64,000 bases of DNA from Sphingobacterium thalpophilum. Its GTDB lineage: Bacteria; Bacteroidota; Bacteroidia; Sphingobacteriales; Sphingobacteriaceae. How positions within the stretch are numbered: position 1 is the first letter of the stretch; each line of letters opens with the position of its first letter. This document shows positions 34,129 to 43,964 of this stretch, piece after piece. The notes below the pieces were generated by a model. That model made no database searches and had not been told where the DNA came from. It saw only the letters and a program-made list of their open reading frames with translations. The DNA lies in NCBI RefSeq assembly GCF_038396785.1, contig NZ_CP151087.1, positions 2,170,001 to 2,234,000 on the forward strand, given 5' to 3'. Both the position numbers and the translations under genes were made by a program.

Positions 34129-37100
34129 TTAAAGCGTAAGCATTAAACCAAAAGAATAGGTTTTACCCATAGGATAGTCCCGTAGCAGCCCCCGCTCCGA
34201 GGAGTCCGCAGGATCATTGGCGCTCGCAGGCGAATTATAATTGATCATTGCACCTGCCTGTTCGGGATCTATATACTTCGTCAGATTGCCAAAGTTCCAG
34301 GTCAACAGATTCTCGCCGCTGAAGTAAAAGCGTAGTTTTTCAACTTTATAGCGCCTTGTCCATTGCTGCGGCAACGTATAGCCCAACGTAAAATTTTTCA
34401 TCCGCAGAAACCCAACATTGGTCAGGTAATAATCGTTCAGTTCGTATAGCGACCTTCCGCTCTGCAGGGAAGAGTATCCCCGATAGATCTGTGGATACCT
34501 GTTCCCCTTCTTCTCCGGGGTCCATGCATTATCTACCAGGTCTTTGCGTACAAAGGAAAGATATGGGCGCTGATAGGATCCCCAGTATAAATCCCCCGTC
34601 GGATACCAGTCCTGTTTGGCAACACCAGCAAAAGCCGCCGAGAGATCAAAATTATTCCAGGAAGCGCTCATATTGATACCAAATGGAAATTTCGGCATGG
34701 CATTGCCAATGGGTTTAATATCACCGTGGTTGGTAAGCGTATTGTCGCCTTTGTCGATACGGCCATCACCATTGAGATCGACATATTTCACATCGCCGCC
34801 GCGCAACATATTCCACTCACTATTTTGCGATACGCTCAGAATATCGTTATATACTTTCGAGAGGGACAATTGTGGATCCTGAAAACTATTCTGATAACTC
34901 AATGCTTCCGCATCGGACTGAAACTGTCCGTCGATATGGTATCCCCAGATCTGCCCCAGCACCTGTCCTTCGTAATAGGAGCTCAACAGGCCCTGCGGAT
35001 TATTATATTTCGTGATAATCCCTTTAAAATTGGTGGTATTCACGGCGATGTTAAAGCGAAAGGGTGAACCGGCAAGGTCAAATTTGTCCTGGTAGCTTAC
35101 CCCGACTTCAAAACCTTTATTACGCAAAGCAGCGTAGTTTTCTCGGGGTTCACTGGCACCAAATACTGCTGGAAGCGGCTGTCCCGGAAGATACATGCCT
35201 TCGACATCCTTTTGATACCAGTCAAAATTGATATTTAGCTTGTTCTGGATCAGTCCAAGATCAACACCGAAGTCAATGCTTTTGGTCCGTTCCCAGGTGA
35301 CGACATTCGGCAACGGTGCCGGCGTACTTGCGCCGATAAGACGGGAGCCCCCATTTAGCCAAGCCAACTGCTGCACGGTCATCAATTCCTTAAAGGTATT
35401 GACCCCTACAGTCTGGTTGCCGAGCTTGCCATATGAAGCTCTGAGTTTTAAGCTGGGTATGCTGCCTTTGATCGATTCCCAAAACTGTTCCCGATCCAGC
35501 TGCCAGCCCAATGAAACTGAGGGGAAAAATCCCCATCGGCTCCCGCTTGGGAAGCGTGAAGAACCATCATACCGTGAATTTATTTCCAGCAGGTATTTAT
35601 TGTCGTAGGCATAATTAAAACGGCCAAACACGCCCTGGATAGCCCAATTTTCAGCTGTTCCGCTCAGGCTGTACATGGAAGTTCCCAGCGCGAGATTGGA
35701 TAGATCTTCGATAAGGAGATTGTCCATGGCACCAGCGATACGGTCCCGGTCAAAGGATTCCTGATTGTAGCCCACCAATAATTTGAACTGATGCTTTTGC
35801 GCTACATTTTTTTCGTAGGTCGCAAACAGGTTCATCGCATTATACTTGTCTTTCCAGCGATATTCTGTCAGACGGTTGAGCCCTGCAGTTGTATAATTGA
35901 GTTTGTTGCCCGAATAGTAACTGAACGGGTTGAGGCGTGTGCTCCGTGAAAAGTTTTCGATGCGGTTGCTATAATCAAAATTTACCTGTAGGCCTTTCAG
36001 TGGCTTAAGCAGGACACGAAAAGTATTTGTAAATTCTTCACTATTGCGCACCTCCCAGCTTTTTCCCGACTCCAGTCCTGCATTAGCTCCCTGACCGCCA
36101 GTACCCACACCGATATCCGTTGGAATACCGTCAACAAAATTGGGGTAAAAAGGCATCAGATTATACCAGGTGGTTGTACTCCAAAGTCCCCCCAGACCAT
36201 TGGTATACCCCCCATATTCTTTATCCTTTTCGTTGATAAACTGCGTATTGTTCGAAATTTCCAACCAACTGTTGGGCGTGAATACCAGATTGGATTTCAT
36301 ATTCTGGCGGTCCATATCCGCATCGTCATTGATATTGTTGATTGTTTCCCTTTTGAATACACGTCCGGAGAGATAGGCTTTCAACTTTTCACTACCACCT
36401 GAAATGGCGATATTATGGAAATTGGAGGGCTGATATTTTTTAAATAGGTAATCCCACCAGTTGGTCTTATAGAAAAATTTATAGGTTCCGTCTGCCTGCT
36501 TCTCATGAAAGGGCGCAATCTCACCTGCAGCCACCATTTTGATCGCTTCCCAGTCCATTGGATTGTAGCGTGTATAGGAACTACCGTTATAGCCATACAG
36601 TGCGGCATCTACTGTTTTCCCGTAGACATAAGGATCGGAGATATAATCGGTACGGGAGGCCGGTGTAGTCCAGGCGAAATTATTGACATAATCCACCTTC
36701 ACGGTTCCTGCCTTTCCTTTTTTCGTGGTCACCAAGATAACACCAAAAGCACCACGGGCTCCATAAATGGCCGCGGACGCAGCATCTTTCAGGACGGAAA
36801 CACTTTCAATATCGTTGGGATTAACCCGTGTGATATTCCCTTCGATCCCGTCGATCAATACCAGCGGGCCGCCCTCATTGATGGAATTGAATCCCCGCAC
36901 ATTGATATCAGGTGTTTTGGATGGATCGCCGTTATTGAGCTGTATATTCAAGCCCGGCATAAGCCCCTGGAGCGTACCTGCTATATTGGCACTTGGACGC
37001 AACGCGATATCATCGGCATTGACCTGTGATACGGCACCCGTCAGGTTGGCTTTTTTCTGCACACCATAGCCCACGACGACCACTTCTTCCATCGCATTGA

Positions 37101-37782
37101 TGGCCGGCTTCATGGTCACACGCAATGTTGACTGCTGTGCCAGCGCTATTTCCAGCGGCTGATAGCCAACCATAGTAAATACAAGTATGGCATCAGGGCT
37201 GCTGACCTGGATCTGAAAACTGCCATCCTCCCGGCTGAGGGTTTTCTCCTTTTTGCCTTTTTCGCTGACCGTAACATTGTCCAAGGGTCGACCCTGATCG
37301 TCTTTGACCACTCCGTTGACCGGGTATAGCTGCGGAGCCTCCGTAACCGAGGTTTGGCGAACAGCCTGATCCGTTCTTTTGTTCAAGACAATATTTTTAT
37401 CCGCTTTGACATAAGATAACTGCAGCTTTGTCAACAGATCTTTCAGGGCTTCTTCAAAAGCGATATTGTGGTAGCTGACGCTGATACGGTCGTCTTTTGC
37501 GATCAGCGATTCGTTGTAAAAAATGTTGTATCCGCTTTGCTTCTGCAGTTCTTTCAAAACAGCACTCACCTTCACATTGTTCCGCTTCAGATTGACGGTC
37601 TGGCCAAAAGAAAATGCGTGCAGCTGTAAATTGGCTGCGAATAAGAGAGGAATTGCTAATGACAATTTCATAGAAATTGGTATTTTCTGGGATCTTACCT
37701 GACATAATAGGGTCGGTCCGATCAATTTTTTTTTATTAAATTGCATTCGGTTGAGATAAAATTTAACGGTTTTACTATTCAT
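34129..37782 (-). CDS. SusC/RagA-family TonB-dependent transporter with STN domain
   Basis: The 1217-aa protein has an N-terminal STN signalling domain (about 65-135: FSFGQTVNLKRNNVKVSAVL...), a carboxypeptidase-like regulatory Ig domain (about 150-230), the SusC motif EEVVVVGYGVQKK, a plug with NVRGFNSINEGGPLVLIDG, and a large outer-membrane beta-barrel ending in a hydrophobic strand (TYSFGLMLTL). The STN domain means it signals to FecR (37861-39072) and the ECF sigma (39227-39802), so substrate uptake should induce the locus. It is paired with SusD. Confidence 0.96.
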   Translation of the reverse strand: MNSKTVKFYLNRMQFNKKKLIGPTLLCQVRSQKIPISMKLSLAIPLLFAANLQLHAFSFGQTVNLKRNNVKVSAVLKELQKQSGYNIFYNESLIAKDDRISVSYHNIAFEEALKDLLTKLQLSYVKADKNIVLNKRTDQAVRQTSVTEAPQLYPVNGVVKDDQGRPLDNVTVSEKGKKEKTLSREDGSFQIQVSSPDAILVFTMVGYQPLEIALAQQSTLRVTMKPAINAMEEVVVVGYGVQKKANLTGAVSQVNADDIALRPSANIAGTLQGLMPGLNIQLNNGDPSKTPDINVRGFNSINEGGPLVLIDGIEGNITRVNPNDIESVSVLKDAASAAIYGARGAFGVILVTTKKGKAGTVKVDYVNNFAWTTPASRTDYISDPYVYGKTVDAALYGYNGSSYTRYNPMDWEAIKMVAAGEIAPFHEKQADGTYKFFYKTNWWDYLFKKYQPSNFHNIAISGGSEKLKAYLSGRVFKRETINNINDDADMDRQNMKSNLVFTPNSWLEISNNTQFINEKDKEYGGYTNGLGGLWSTTTWYNLMPFYPNFVDGIPTDIGVGTGGQGANAGLESGKSWEVRNSEEFTNTFRVLLKPLKGLQVNFDYSNRIENFSRSTRLNPFSYYSGNKLNYTTAGLNRLTEYRWKDKYNAMNLFATYEKNVAQKHQFKLLVGYNQESFDRDRIAGAMDNLLIEDLSNLALGTSMYSLSGTAENWAIQGVFGRFNYAYDNKYLLEINSRYDGSSRFPSGSRWGFFPSVSLGWQLDREQFWESIKGSIPSLKLRASYGKLGNQTVGVNTFKELMTVQQLAWLNGGSRLIGASTPAPLPNVVTWERTKSIDFGVDLGLIQNKLNINFDWYQKDVEGMYLPGQPLPAVFGASEPRENYAALRNKGFEVGVSYQDKFDLAGSPFRFNIAVNTTNFKGIITKYNNPQGLLSSYYEGQVLGQIWGYHIDGQFQSDAEALSYQNSFQDPQLSLSKVYNDILSVSQNSEWNMLRGGDVKYVDLNGDGRIDKGDNTLTNHGDIKPIGNAMPKFPFGINMSASWNNFDLSAAFAGVAKQDWYPTGDLYWGSYQRPYLSFVRKDLVDNAWTPEKKGNRYPQIYRGYSSLQSGRSLYELNDYYLTNVGFLRMKNFTLGYTLPQQWTRRYKVEKLRFYFSGENLLTWNFGNLTKYIDPEQAGAMINYNSPASANDPADSSERGLLRDYPMGKTYSFGLMLTL

Positions 37783-37860
37783 CCATGTCGAGAAAAAGAC
37801 AAAACTTTCAGGGGCGTTGGCGCGCTCCTGATTGTTATATATGCTATCTTCTCATCAGCG

Positions 37861-39072
37861 TTAGTTTAGCACATATATCCTCCTTCCTTTACGTTCGAAA
37901 TGTACGCCACCGGCGAAAGCAATTGTTTTCAACAGTTTATCGATATTTTCATAGCGGGAGATAGTCCCCGAGAAGTGCTGTCCCTGCAGCTTGTCTCCGT
38001 AACTGATCTCGACATCATACCAGCGTGCAACCTCGTCCATGACCGTTTGAATGGATGCATTATCAAAAGCGAAATTTCCATTTTTCCAGGCGAGACTATA
38101 GAAGGGATCTACTTGCTCCTTTTTCACACTGGTACGGCTTTTATCGAAAACGACCTGATCATTGGGCGCAAGGAGTTGTTCTTTCAAGGCAGCATCGGCA
38201 AAAGAGAGCTTGACTTTACCTTCCACCAAGGTGGTAACGATGTGATCACCAAAGCTCTTGATGTTAAAATGTGTTCCAAGGACCTCGAGCCTCTGTGCTC
38301 CACTTTGCACGATAAAAGGTACCCGTTTGCCTTTATTGTCCATTTTAGCCACTTCAAAATAGGCTTCACCTTCGAGCTGCACCGACCGCAACTTCGCATC
38401 AAATTTTACAGGATATTTGATCTTACTGCCTGCATTGAGCTGCACAAGACTTCCGTCGGCCATCTTTAATGTATACTCTCCACCTCTAGGGGTTACGACC
38501 GTATTGTAGACGATGTTATTTGTTGGTGACAACATGTCTTTGAGCTTATAACTGATTTGACCTTTATTATCTTTGGTGATCAAATATTCGCCTTGGTCAA
38601 GGACTGTATCCGCATGGAGCAAACTGAGGTCGATCTGTTTTCCATCTTCAAGAATGATCATGGCTTTATCAGAGCCCGGTACGATCGACACATTAGACAG
38701 CTGCTCCTTCGGTGGCGTATCCACGGTATAAAAGTTGTAGTAGCCCCATAGCACTGCACCGCAGAACGCCAGAAAGACTGCCGCGACCTGCCACCAACTC
38801 CTCCTGAAATTAAAATGTCCGTCTGTAGTCTTTTGGTGAGCAGATGCCGCTGTTGCAATTCGGGGATCAGCCAGTATATTTTCCAACATCCGATGTGGAT
38901 CAGGGTATGCTGCAGGATGTGCGGGATACGAATTCTCCCGCCAGACTTTCTCCCAAGCCTGAAGAAATACGGGATCATCCATTAATTCCTGAAGAAGTTC
39001 CTGTTCTTCTTTACTGGCTTGATCAGCAAGATATTTACGTATTAATTGGCAGTATTGTTCAATTTGGTTCAT
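37861..39072 (-). CDS. FecR-family anti-sigma factor
   Basis: The 403-aa protein has a cytosolic N-terminal domain (about 1-100), one membrane helix (VAAVFLAFCGAVLWGYYNFY near 110), a periplasmic FecR domain with TPRGGEYTLKMADGSLVQLN and EGEAYFEVAK, and a C-terminal secretin/STN-like DUF4974 domain (FDNASIQTVMDEVARWYDVEI). It senses the transporter's STN domain and holds or frees the sigma factor. It lies between sigma and susC on the same strand. Confidence 0.95.
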   Translation of the reverse strand: MNQIEQYCQLIRKYLADQASKEEQELLQELMDDPVFLQAWEKVWRENSYPAHPAAYPDPHRMLENILADPRIATAASAHQKTTDGHFNFRRSWWQVAAVFLAFCGAVLWGYYNFYTVDTPPKEQLSNVSIVPGSDKAMIILEDGKQIDLSLLHADTVLDQGEYLITKDNKGQISYKLKDMLSPTNNIVYNTVVTPRGGEYTLKMADGSLVQLNAGSKIKYPVKFDAKLRSVQLEGEAYFEVAKMDNKGKRVPFIVQSGAQRLEVLGTHFNIKSFGDHIVTTLVEGKVKLSFADAALKEQLLAPNDQVVFDKSRTSVKKEQVDPFYSLAWKNGNFAFDNASIQTVMDEVARWYDVEISYGDKLQGQHFSGTISRYENIDKLLKTIAFAGGVHFERKGRRIYVLN

Positions 39073-39226
39073 TCCTTTGGATCGATTTCAACTACATAAT
39101 CGCGCGAACTCGAAAAAAGTACCAATAGAAAAATATTTTTTTTTCGGATTTTAGGTAACCTACTTTTTTTGCCCCCCTGAGATGGCTAATTACAACTACA
39201 GAAAAAGAGGTGGCAACCCGAGTTGC

Positions 39227-39802
39227 TTAGAAAAAAAAGATGGACAGGATTTTATCCAGCTTGAACCGGACAAACTTCGAGGCTAGACTAAGATGATTGC
39301 GTACCGTATTTTTGGAGAGGCCTTCCTCATCGGCAATTTCCTGATAAGATTGATCCTCAAACTTGTTCCGTCGGTAAATTGCCTGCTGCTGTGGCGGCAA
39401 TTGTTCAATAATGGATTCCAGGATGACCTGCAGTTCTTTGCCTTCCAGTTCATCCTGCAGCGAAAAGGAATTTTCAGACCAAGTGTGCTGAAGCGACTGC
39501 AGATAGTTAGACCGGACCAGCGATTTACGGAAATTGGATATGGCCATTCTTTTTGAAATAGCAAATAGAAAGGGGAAAATGGCTTCCGGACCGGAAAGCT
39601 GCATCCTCTTTAAATAAAATTCAATAAAAACTTCCTGTGTAACTTCCTCCGCATCACTATCACTTTTACAGAGCTGCCTCACTTTAAAATAGATAATTGG
39701 CTGGTAATAATTAAACACAATACCAAAAATAGACTGATCTCCAGCTTGTAATAAGAGAAAATCATCCATTGATATGGAAATATGGTTCAGTCCAGCTATC
39801 AT
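39227..39802 (-). CDS. ECF RNA polymerase sigma factor (FecI-like)
   Basis: The 191-aa protein has sigma-70 region 2 (YQPIIYFKVRQLCKSDSDAEEVTQEVFIEFYLK) and region 4 (LPPQQQAIYRRNKFEDQSYQEIADEEGLSKNTVRNHLS). It belongs to the sigma/FecR/SusC trans-envelope switches of Bacteroidetes and should turn on the downstream glycan genes. A perfect inverted repeat at 39842-39867 lies 40 bp upstream of its start. Confidence 0.95.
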   Translation of the reverse strand: MIAGLNHISISMDDFLLLQAGDQSIFGIVFNYYQPIIYFKVRQLCKSDSDAEEVTQEVFIEFYLKRMQLSGPEAIFPFLFAISKRMAISNFRKSLVRSNYLQSLQHTWSENSFSLQDELEGKELQVILESIIEQLPPQQQAIYRRNKFEDQSYQEIADEEGLSKNTVRNHLSLASKFVRFKLDKILSIFFF

Positions 39803-39841
39803 GAATTCGGTATATTTAATTGATGCAAATTAACCTAACAG

Positions 39842-39867
39842 ATGTTAATTTCATATAAAATTAACAT
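39842..39867. promoter_or_regulatory. Perfect inverted repeat upstream of the sigma factor gene
   Basis: ATGTTAATTT and AAATTAACAT form 10-bp arms with a 6-bp spacer, 40 bp upstream of the sigma start. It could be an operator or an AT-rich promoter-associated hairpin. The rest of the 348-bp gap 39803-40150 shows nothing I can name. Confidence 0.4.
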
Positions 39868-40150
39868 TAATATCCATAATTACGAGCTCAGTCGCCTTAT
39901 AAAAAAACAGAGCTGTCCAAGTAGATTGGATCGCTATTATTACATGAAGTAAGGCTATTGAAGTTACTTGACCAACTAGCTCTCGATTTTACCGGATAAA
40001 CTAATATCGAATAAGTCAGCGCGAATAATAGATCAACCCTCGCGAATACCAATCGTTTACGTCAGTCAATTTCCATGTCCTTATTTTTATTAATAGATAA
40101 TTACAACATGCTCAAAAGGCATATATGGTTTAACAAAAAAACTTAAAACA

Positions 40151-40492
40151 ATGAAAAAGTTATTGATGAGTCTGATAGCCGTAGCTGCGCTATCGACAGC
40201 GGCTTTTGCAGGCACGGAGACAAAAGCACCAAAAGAAAATGCAGAAGTAAAAACAAGTACTTCCGCAGCAACTGAAAACACAAACAAAGTTGAAGTTGCC
40301 GAATTAACAAAGGAAAACAATGCAAAGTTTTTAACAAAGTGTGTTTATACGCTAACTGTCTACAATAGTAGTGGCCAAGTGATTGACACTTTCACTTCGC
40401 AAACCTATGTCGAAAATTCCTGTTCAGGATTCATCGACAACTGCAGAACAATTTACAGACATATGCTTGCCCATGGTGAATTAGGAATATAG
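40151..40492 (+). CDS. Small secreted hypothetical protein
   Basis: The 113-aa protein has a signal peptide (MKKLLMSLIAVAALSTAAFA). The mature part begins with a Lys/Glu/Thr-rich linker and ends with a short domain containing three Cys (CVYTLTVYNSSGQVIDTF, SCSGFIDNCRTIY). The linker style resembles the NTF2-like proteins' leader region, but the domain is different. It is monocistronic and followed by its own terminator. Function unknown. Confidence 0.65.
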   Translation: MKKLLMSLIAVAALSTAAFAGTETKAPKENAEVKTSTSAATENTNKVEVAELTKENNAKFLTKCVYTLTVYNSSGQVIDTFTSQTYVENSCSGFIDNCRTIYRHMLAHGELGI

Positions 40493-40534
40493 TCTGCAAA
40501 TTATATTTCATTCGAATTATAATTGCTAAAACAT

Positions 40535-40558
40535 AGCGGGGCTTAGGCCTCGCTTTTT
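40535..40558 (+). terminator. Terminator after the small secreted protein gene
   Basis: AGCGGGGC/GCCTCGCT stem (one G-U) followed by TTTTTC. The rest of the gap to 40849 is AT-rich and shows no gene. Confidence 0.8.
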
Positions 40559-40849
40559 CTTACCCAACTATCCTATAAAAATAACGTTCATTCTTTCATC
40601 ACTCAACTTTCTTTCGGAATATGTTAATCGGCAACAATCAATAATTCAAACAACAGATATCGTTTGAAGACTTTTAATAGCACAATTTGAATGTAATCCG
40701 ATGTTTTGTTATCTGAGAAATTTATTGAAGAAAAAAATCATCAATTAAACAATTAACAAAATAAATATTTACACAGGATTTCATTGTTTAGCTACGCTAA
40801 AAAACATTTATGAAAGAAAATATAGCCATAAAAGAAAGAAAAATAATTA

Positions 40850-40857
40850 TATCTTTG
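40850..40857 (+). promoter_or_regulatory. -7 box (TATCTTTG) for the IPT/TIG lipoprotein array
   Basis: It matches TAnnTTTG, 27 bp before the first start codon of the four-gene array. The predicted leader contains a small GGCTA/TAGCC hairpin. Confidence 0.55.
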
Positions 40858-40883
40858 GCTACTTATTAGCCAAGTAAAAAGAA

Positions 40884-42596
40884 ATGAAAAGTACTCTTGT
40901 TAGCGGGTTCAACCAATTGCAATGGAAAACACTCAGTCTGTATTTTCTAGCTTTAATGATTTGCTTTAGCTGTAAAAAGACTGAACAAACCACTCCTATA
41001 GTAGATAATCCCTTAAAATTGGAAACCATCGGAGTTGATGCGGCAAACAAAAAGACCATCGTTTTTGCAGGACGTGTATTGTATCTCAATAGTGAAAAAA
41101 TAAAAGACCACGGATTTTTACTAAAATCAGGTTTCGGAGCTTCGTCAACTGAAAAAAAATATGCCTTAGGTGATGCTGTTCAAATTGGGAAAGTACAAAC
41201 TAAGATTGAAACGCCAGCTGAAGTCCTAGAAACTGGTGTGGGAACGTATCGATTTTACATAGAAACCGATAAAAACACCTATTTCGGAGAAACTGTCCGG
41301 TTTCAGCTAGCAAATTTCCTTGTAGATTATTAAATGGGCTTAAGTGCAACTGCGGGCGAAACAATTACAGTAAATGGTGATTTTAAGGATTTCAACAAGG
41401 AAAGCTATAAACTTAGCTACGACTTCAACAACCCTAAAGAGGTTGCTTATAACATCGACGCCACCAAGAGGAAAATTACGTTCGCTGTACCAGCTGGTTA
41501 CCGTCATGGTGTAGATCTCAGCTTCTCTCTAACTCCTATCCAACCCGAAACAAACTTTAGTAGCAGTATCGGTCTTGCATCTGTCAGGATATTGGGTACA
41601 CTAGCTCCTCCCACGTCATATAACTATAATTATGACGATTACCTGCGCCTATCGGGAACTGGACTTCCTCCAGATCGTCCTTCATCATTTTACGTTATTA
41701 TCGGCGACAAGCTTTTCCCCTACTCTCAGGAACTATTGCTAAGCGATATGATTTATGATCAACCCAAAACAGCCTACCGCATAGGGTATTATAATGGCCG
41801 GGATACAGTCATCTTCGATAAGAAAATTACCCTTAACATTCCAAAACCGACAGATTTGTCCATCCGTCAGTCTCATGTTCATCCGGGAAGGTCGATTTCC
41901 GTAACGGGTATTATCCCGTATAAATATAGCTTCATGCCTGTAATGAGCGTAGGCGGTAAAAGTGCCCGGTATAGTTGGACCTGGAACGGCGATTATAAAA
42001 TAACTATCGGAGATATCCCGGATGGAAGTTATCCATTTATTATGGAAGGCCCTTTTGCCAAATTTGAAAGTAAAGAAAAAATTGTTGTTCAATCGTTAAA
42101 AGTAACTGATGCGGGTTCATCAAAGGGCTATTATGGTACTTCAGTAAAAATACTGGGTAATTTCATCCGCGGTGACGAGTATATTGCAAGACTAGGGGAT
42201 CAGGGGGACCAAAATTTGCAGGTCGCCAATGGTAGCGCCGTACTCGAAATCCCGAATATTAAGCCTGGTAAAGTAAAGATCACCGTGTTATACAATGACG
42301 ACCATGGCAAGCAGCATACTGTCCCTACCGACCATCAGATTGAAGTACTCGCTCCTATCTTTGACGATTTTTATCCAAAATCGGGTAAGCCTGGCGACGT
42401 CATCACATTAAAAGGTAAAGGACTGGGCTACTGCGCAATTTACATGGGTGACGTTAGGTTAATCTCCGTAGGTGGTACAGTAGACGAACCGCAGGTTTTT
42501 ATACCAAGGAATATTTTCTTCAAAGGAAAAGTACGCATCAGTGCACAATACCAAAGTGATTGGATCGAATGCAAGGAGACATTTGAATTATTATAA
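40884..42596 (+). pseudogene. IPT/TIG-type lipoprotein paralog 1, split by an in-frame stop
   Basis: The gene reads as a 149-aa N-terminal part with a lipoprotein signal (LALMICFSCKK), then TAA at 41331-41333, then an ATG in the same frame opening 420 more residues. Alignment by eye to the intact paralog at 45330-47036 shows nothing missing, only a nonsense codon near residue 150. The C-terminus carries an IPT/TIG-like Ig domain (FYPKSGKPGDVITLKGKGL). The TAAATG arrangement could allow restart, but the second part has no export signal. Probably inactive. Confidence 0.8.
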
Positions 42597-42997
42597 TCGA
42601 AAAATTTATGAAAATGTATACAGTGGGGGTAACAAAATTAATAATATCAATTTTGATATTATTTTGCCTATTCATCTCCTGCAAGAAGGAAAATAAGACG
42701 GAGGCTCCGACCAACATCACGGTAAGCGCCATCACGGGAAGCTTTGAAAAAATGACCCAATCGTCGATTGTCCTCCATGGGGCCGTAGGCGATGTAACCA
42801 TGCTCCCTAATATTATAGAATACGGTTTTGTTTTGAGTACAAATGGAAATACAGGATATGCAAAGCCCGAATCCGAAATTGTATTGGGTAAAAAGTTATC
42901 CGAAAAAGATGTTGTTTTCACCTATAAACCTGAAGACAATTTTGACATGAATACGATCTATACCTATGCGTTCTATGTCAAGACCAAAAATGGCTTT

Positions 42998-43964
42998 TTG
43001 ACCTATTCCTTTAAGCAATAATCATATTATATTGTTCTGGTTTATGGCAGATCATCCGATATACTAGGTTGTCAAAAATATTCCCTTTCATAAAACTTCT
43101 GTTGAATCGATAGGTATATTCATTAATATATTCCTGTAGATCTCCAACGTGATGGTACATTCCTCTCAACCAGCTTTTAAAGGTCATGATAACCCTGTGT
43201 AGTTCTGGGAAGTTCTCACCTTTCTTACCAGATTTGACACGCTCCATATTTTCGAAATCTTTCAATATCGGCTTATAACCTGTCCATTTGTCGGTGGTCA
43301 CCTTAGCCTGTGGCTCTATGTTTTGCTTCATGAAGCTACCTAAGTTGATCGCATCGGCTTTGTCTATCACCTTGGCGTAAAAGCGCGAAACTCCGTTGCC
43401 TTTCTTTTCTATAGCAACCACCACAAGCTTCTTCTTTCCTTTTTTACGTCCTTTGGAATTTTCATCCTGACCGCCAACAAATGTTTCGTCAACTTCCACA
43501 ACTCCACGCAAAGGAAATTTACCGCTGCTCTCCATCGCTTTCATCTCTTTGCGTTTGAATAACCATGCTACTTTTTGCTTGATCCCTAACTTCCTGCCAA
43601 GCTCGGTACTGGCAATACCCTTTTTGTTTGTACTTATGAAGTATACTGCGTAAAAGGCTTTAACTAAAGGAAACTTAACCTTATGGAATAGGGTGCCTGC
43701 TGTAGGAGATTCCAAATAACGGCAGCGATTGCACTGACGGTCATGCTCTTTTATTCCCTTGCAAAAACTCCCGTAACCACATTTCTTACATTTGTAACCA
43801 TCTTGCCATTTCAAAGCCGATAAATAAGCTAAACAATCAGCATCACTGCTAAATTGCGACTGAAAATCGAACAAACTCAACTCTTTTTCTTTATTGCCTA
43901 CCATACCTAAATTTAATCACCTAAAGATAAGAAAACTAAATTATTTAGCAAAAGGATAGGTCAA
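42998..43964 (-). mobile_element. IS1595-like insertion sequence, 967 bp
   Basis: The terminal inverted repeats are TTGACCTATTCCTTT and TTGACCTATCCTTTT. The 8-bp target duplication is ATGGCTTT at 42990-42997 and 43965-43972, the length typical of this family. It has one transposase gene on the reverse strand and is inserted in the second IPT/TIG lipoprotein gene. Confidence 0.93.
43011..43904 (-). CDS. IS1595-family transposase
   Basis: The 297-aa protein has an N-terminal zinc ribbon (CKKCGYG and CNRCRYL) and an ISXO2-like catalytic domain with VEVDETFVGG, TDKWTGYKP and FKSWLRGMYHHV. It is complete and fills almost the whole element, so the copy may be active. Confidence 0.92.
   Translation of the reverse strand: MVGNKEKELSLFDFQSQFSSDADCLAYLSALKWQDGYKCKKCGYGSFCKGIKEHDRQCNRCRYLESPTAGTLFHKVKFPLVKAFYAVYFISTNKKGIASTELGRKLGIKQKVAWLFKRKEMKAMESSGKFPLRGVVEVDETFVGGQDENSKGRKKGKKKLVVVAIEKKGNGVSRFYAKVIDKADAINLGSFMKQNIEPQAKVTTDKWTGYKPILKDFENMERVKSGKKGENFPELHRVIMTFKSWLRGMYHHVGDLQEYINEYTYRFNRSFMKGNIFDNLVYRMICHKPEQYNMIIA

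Noticed and set aside
41334..42596. Separate gene from the ATG after the stop in paralog 1
   Set aside because: It aligns end to end with the C-terminal part of the intact paralog and lacks a signal peptide, so it is a fragment of one broken gene.
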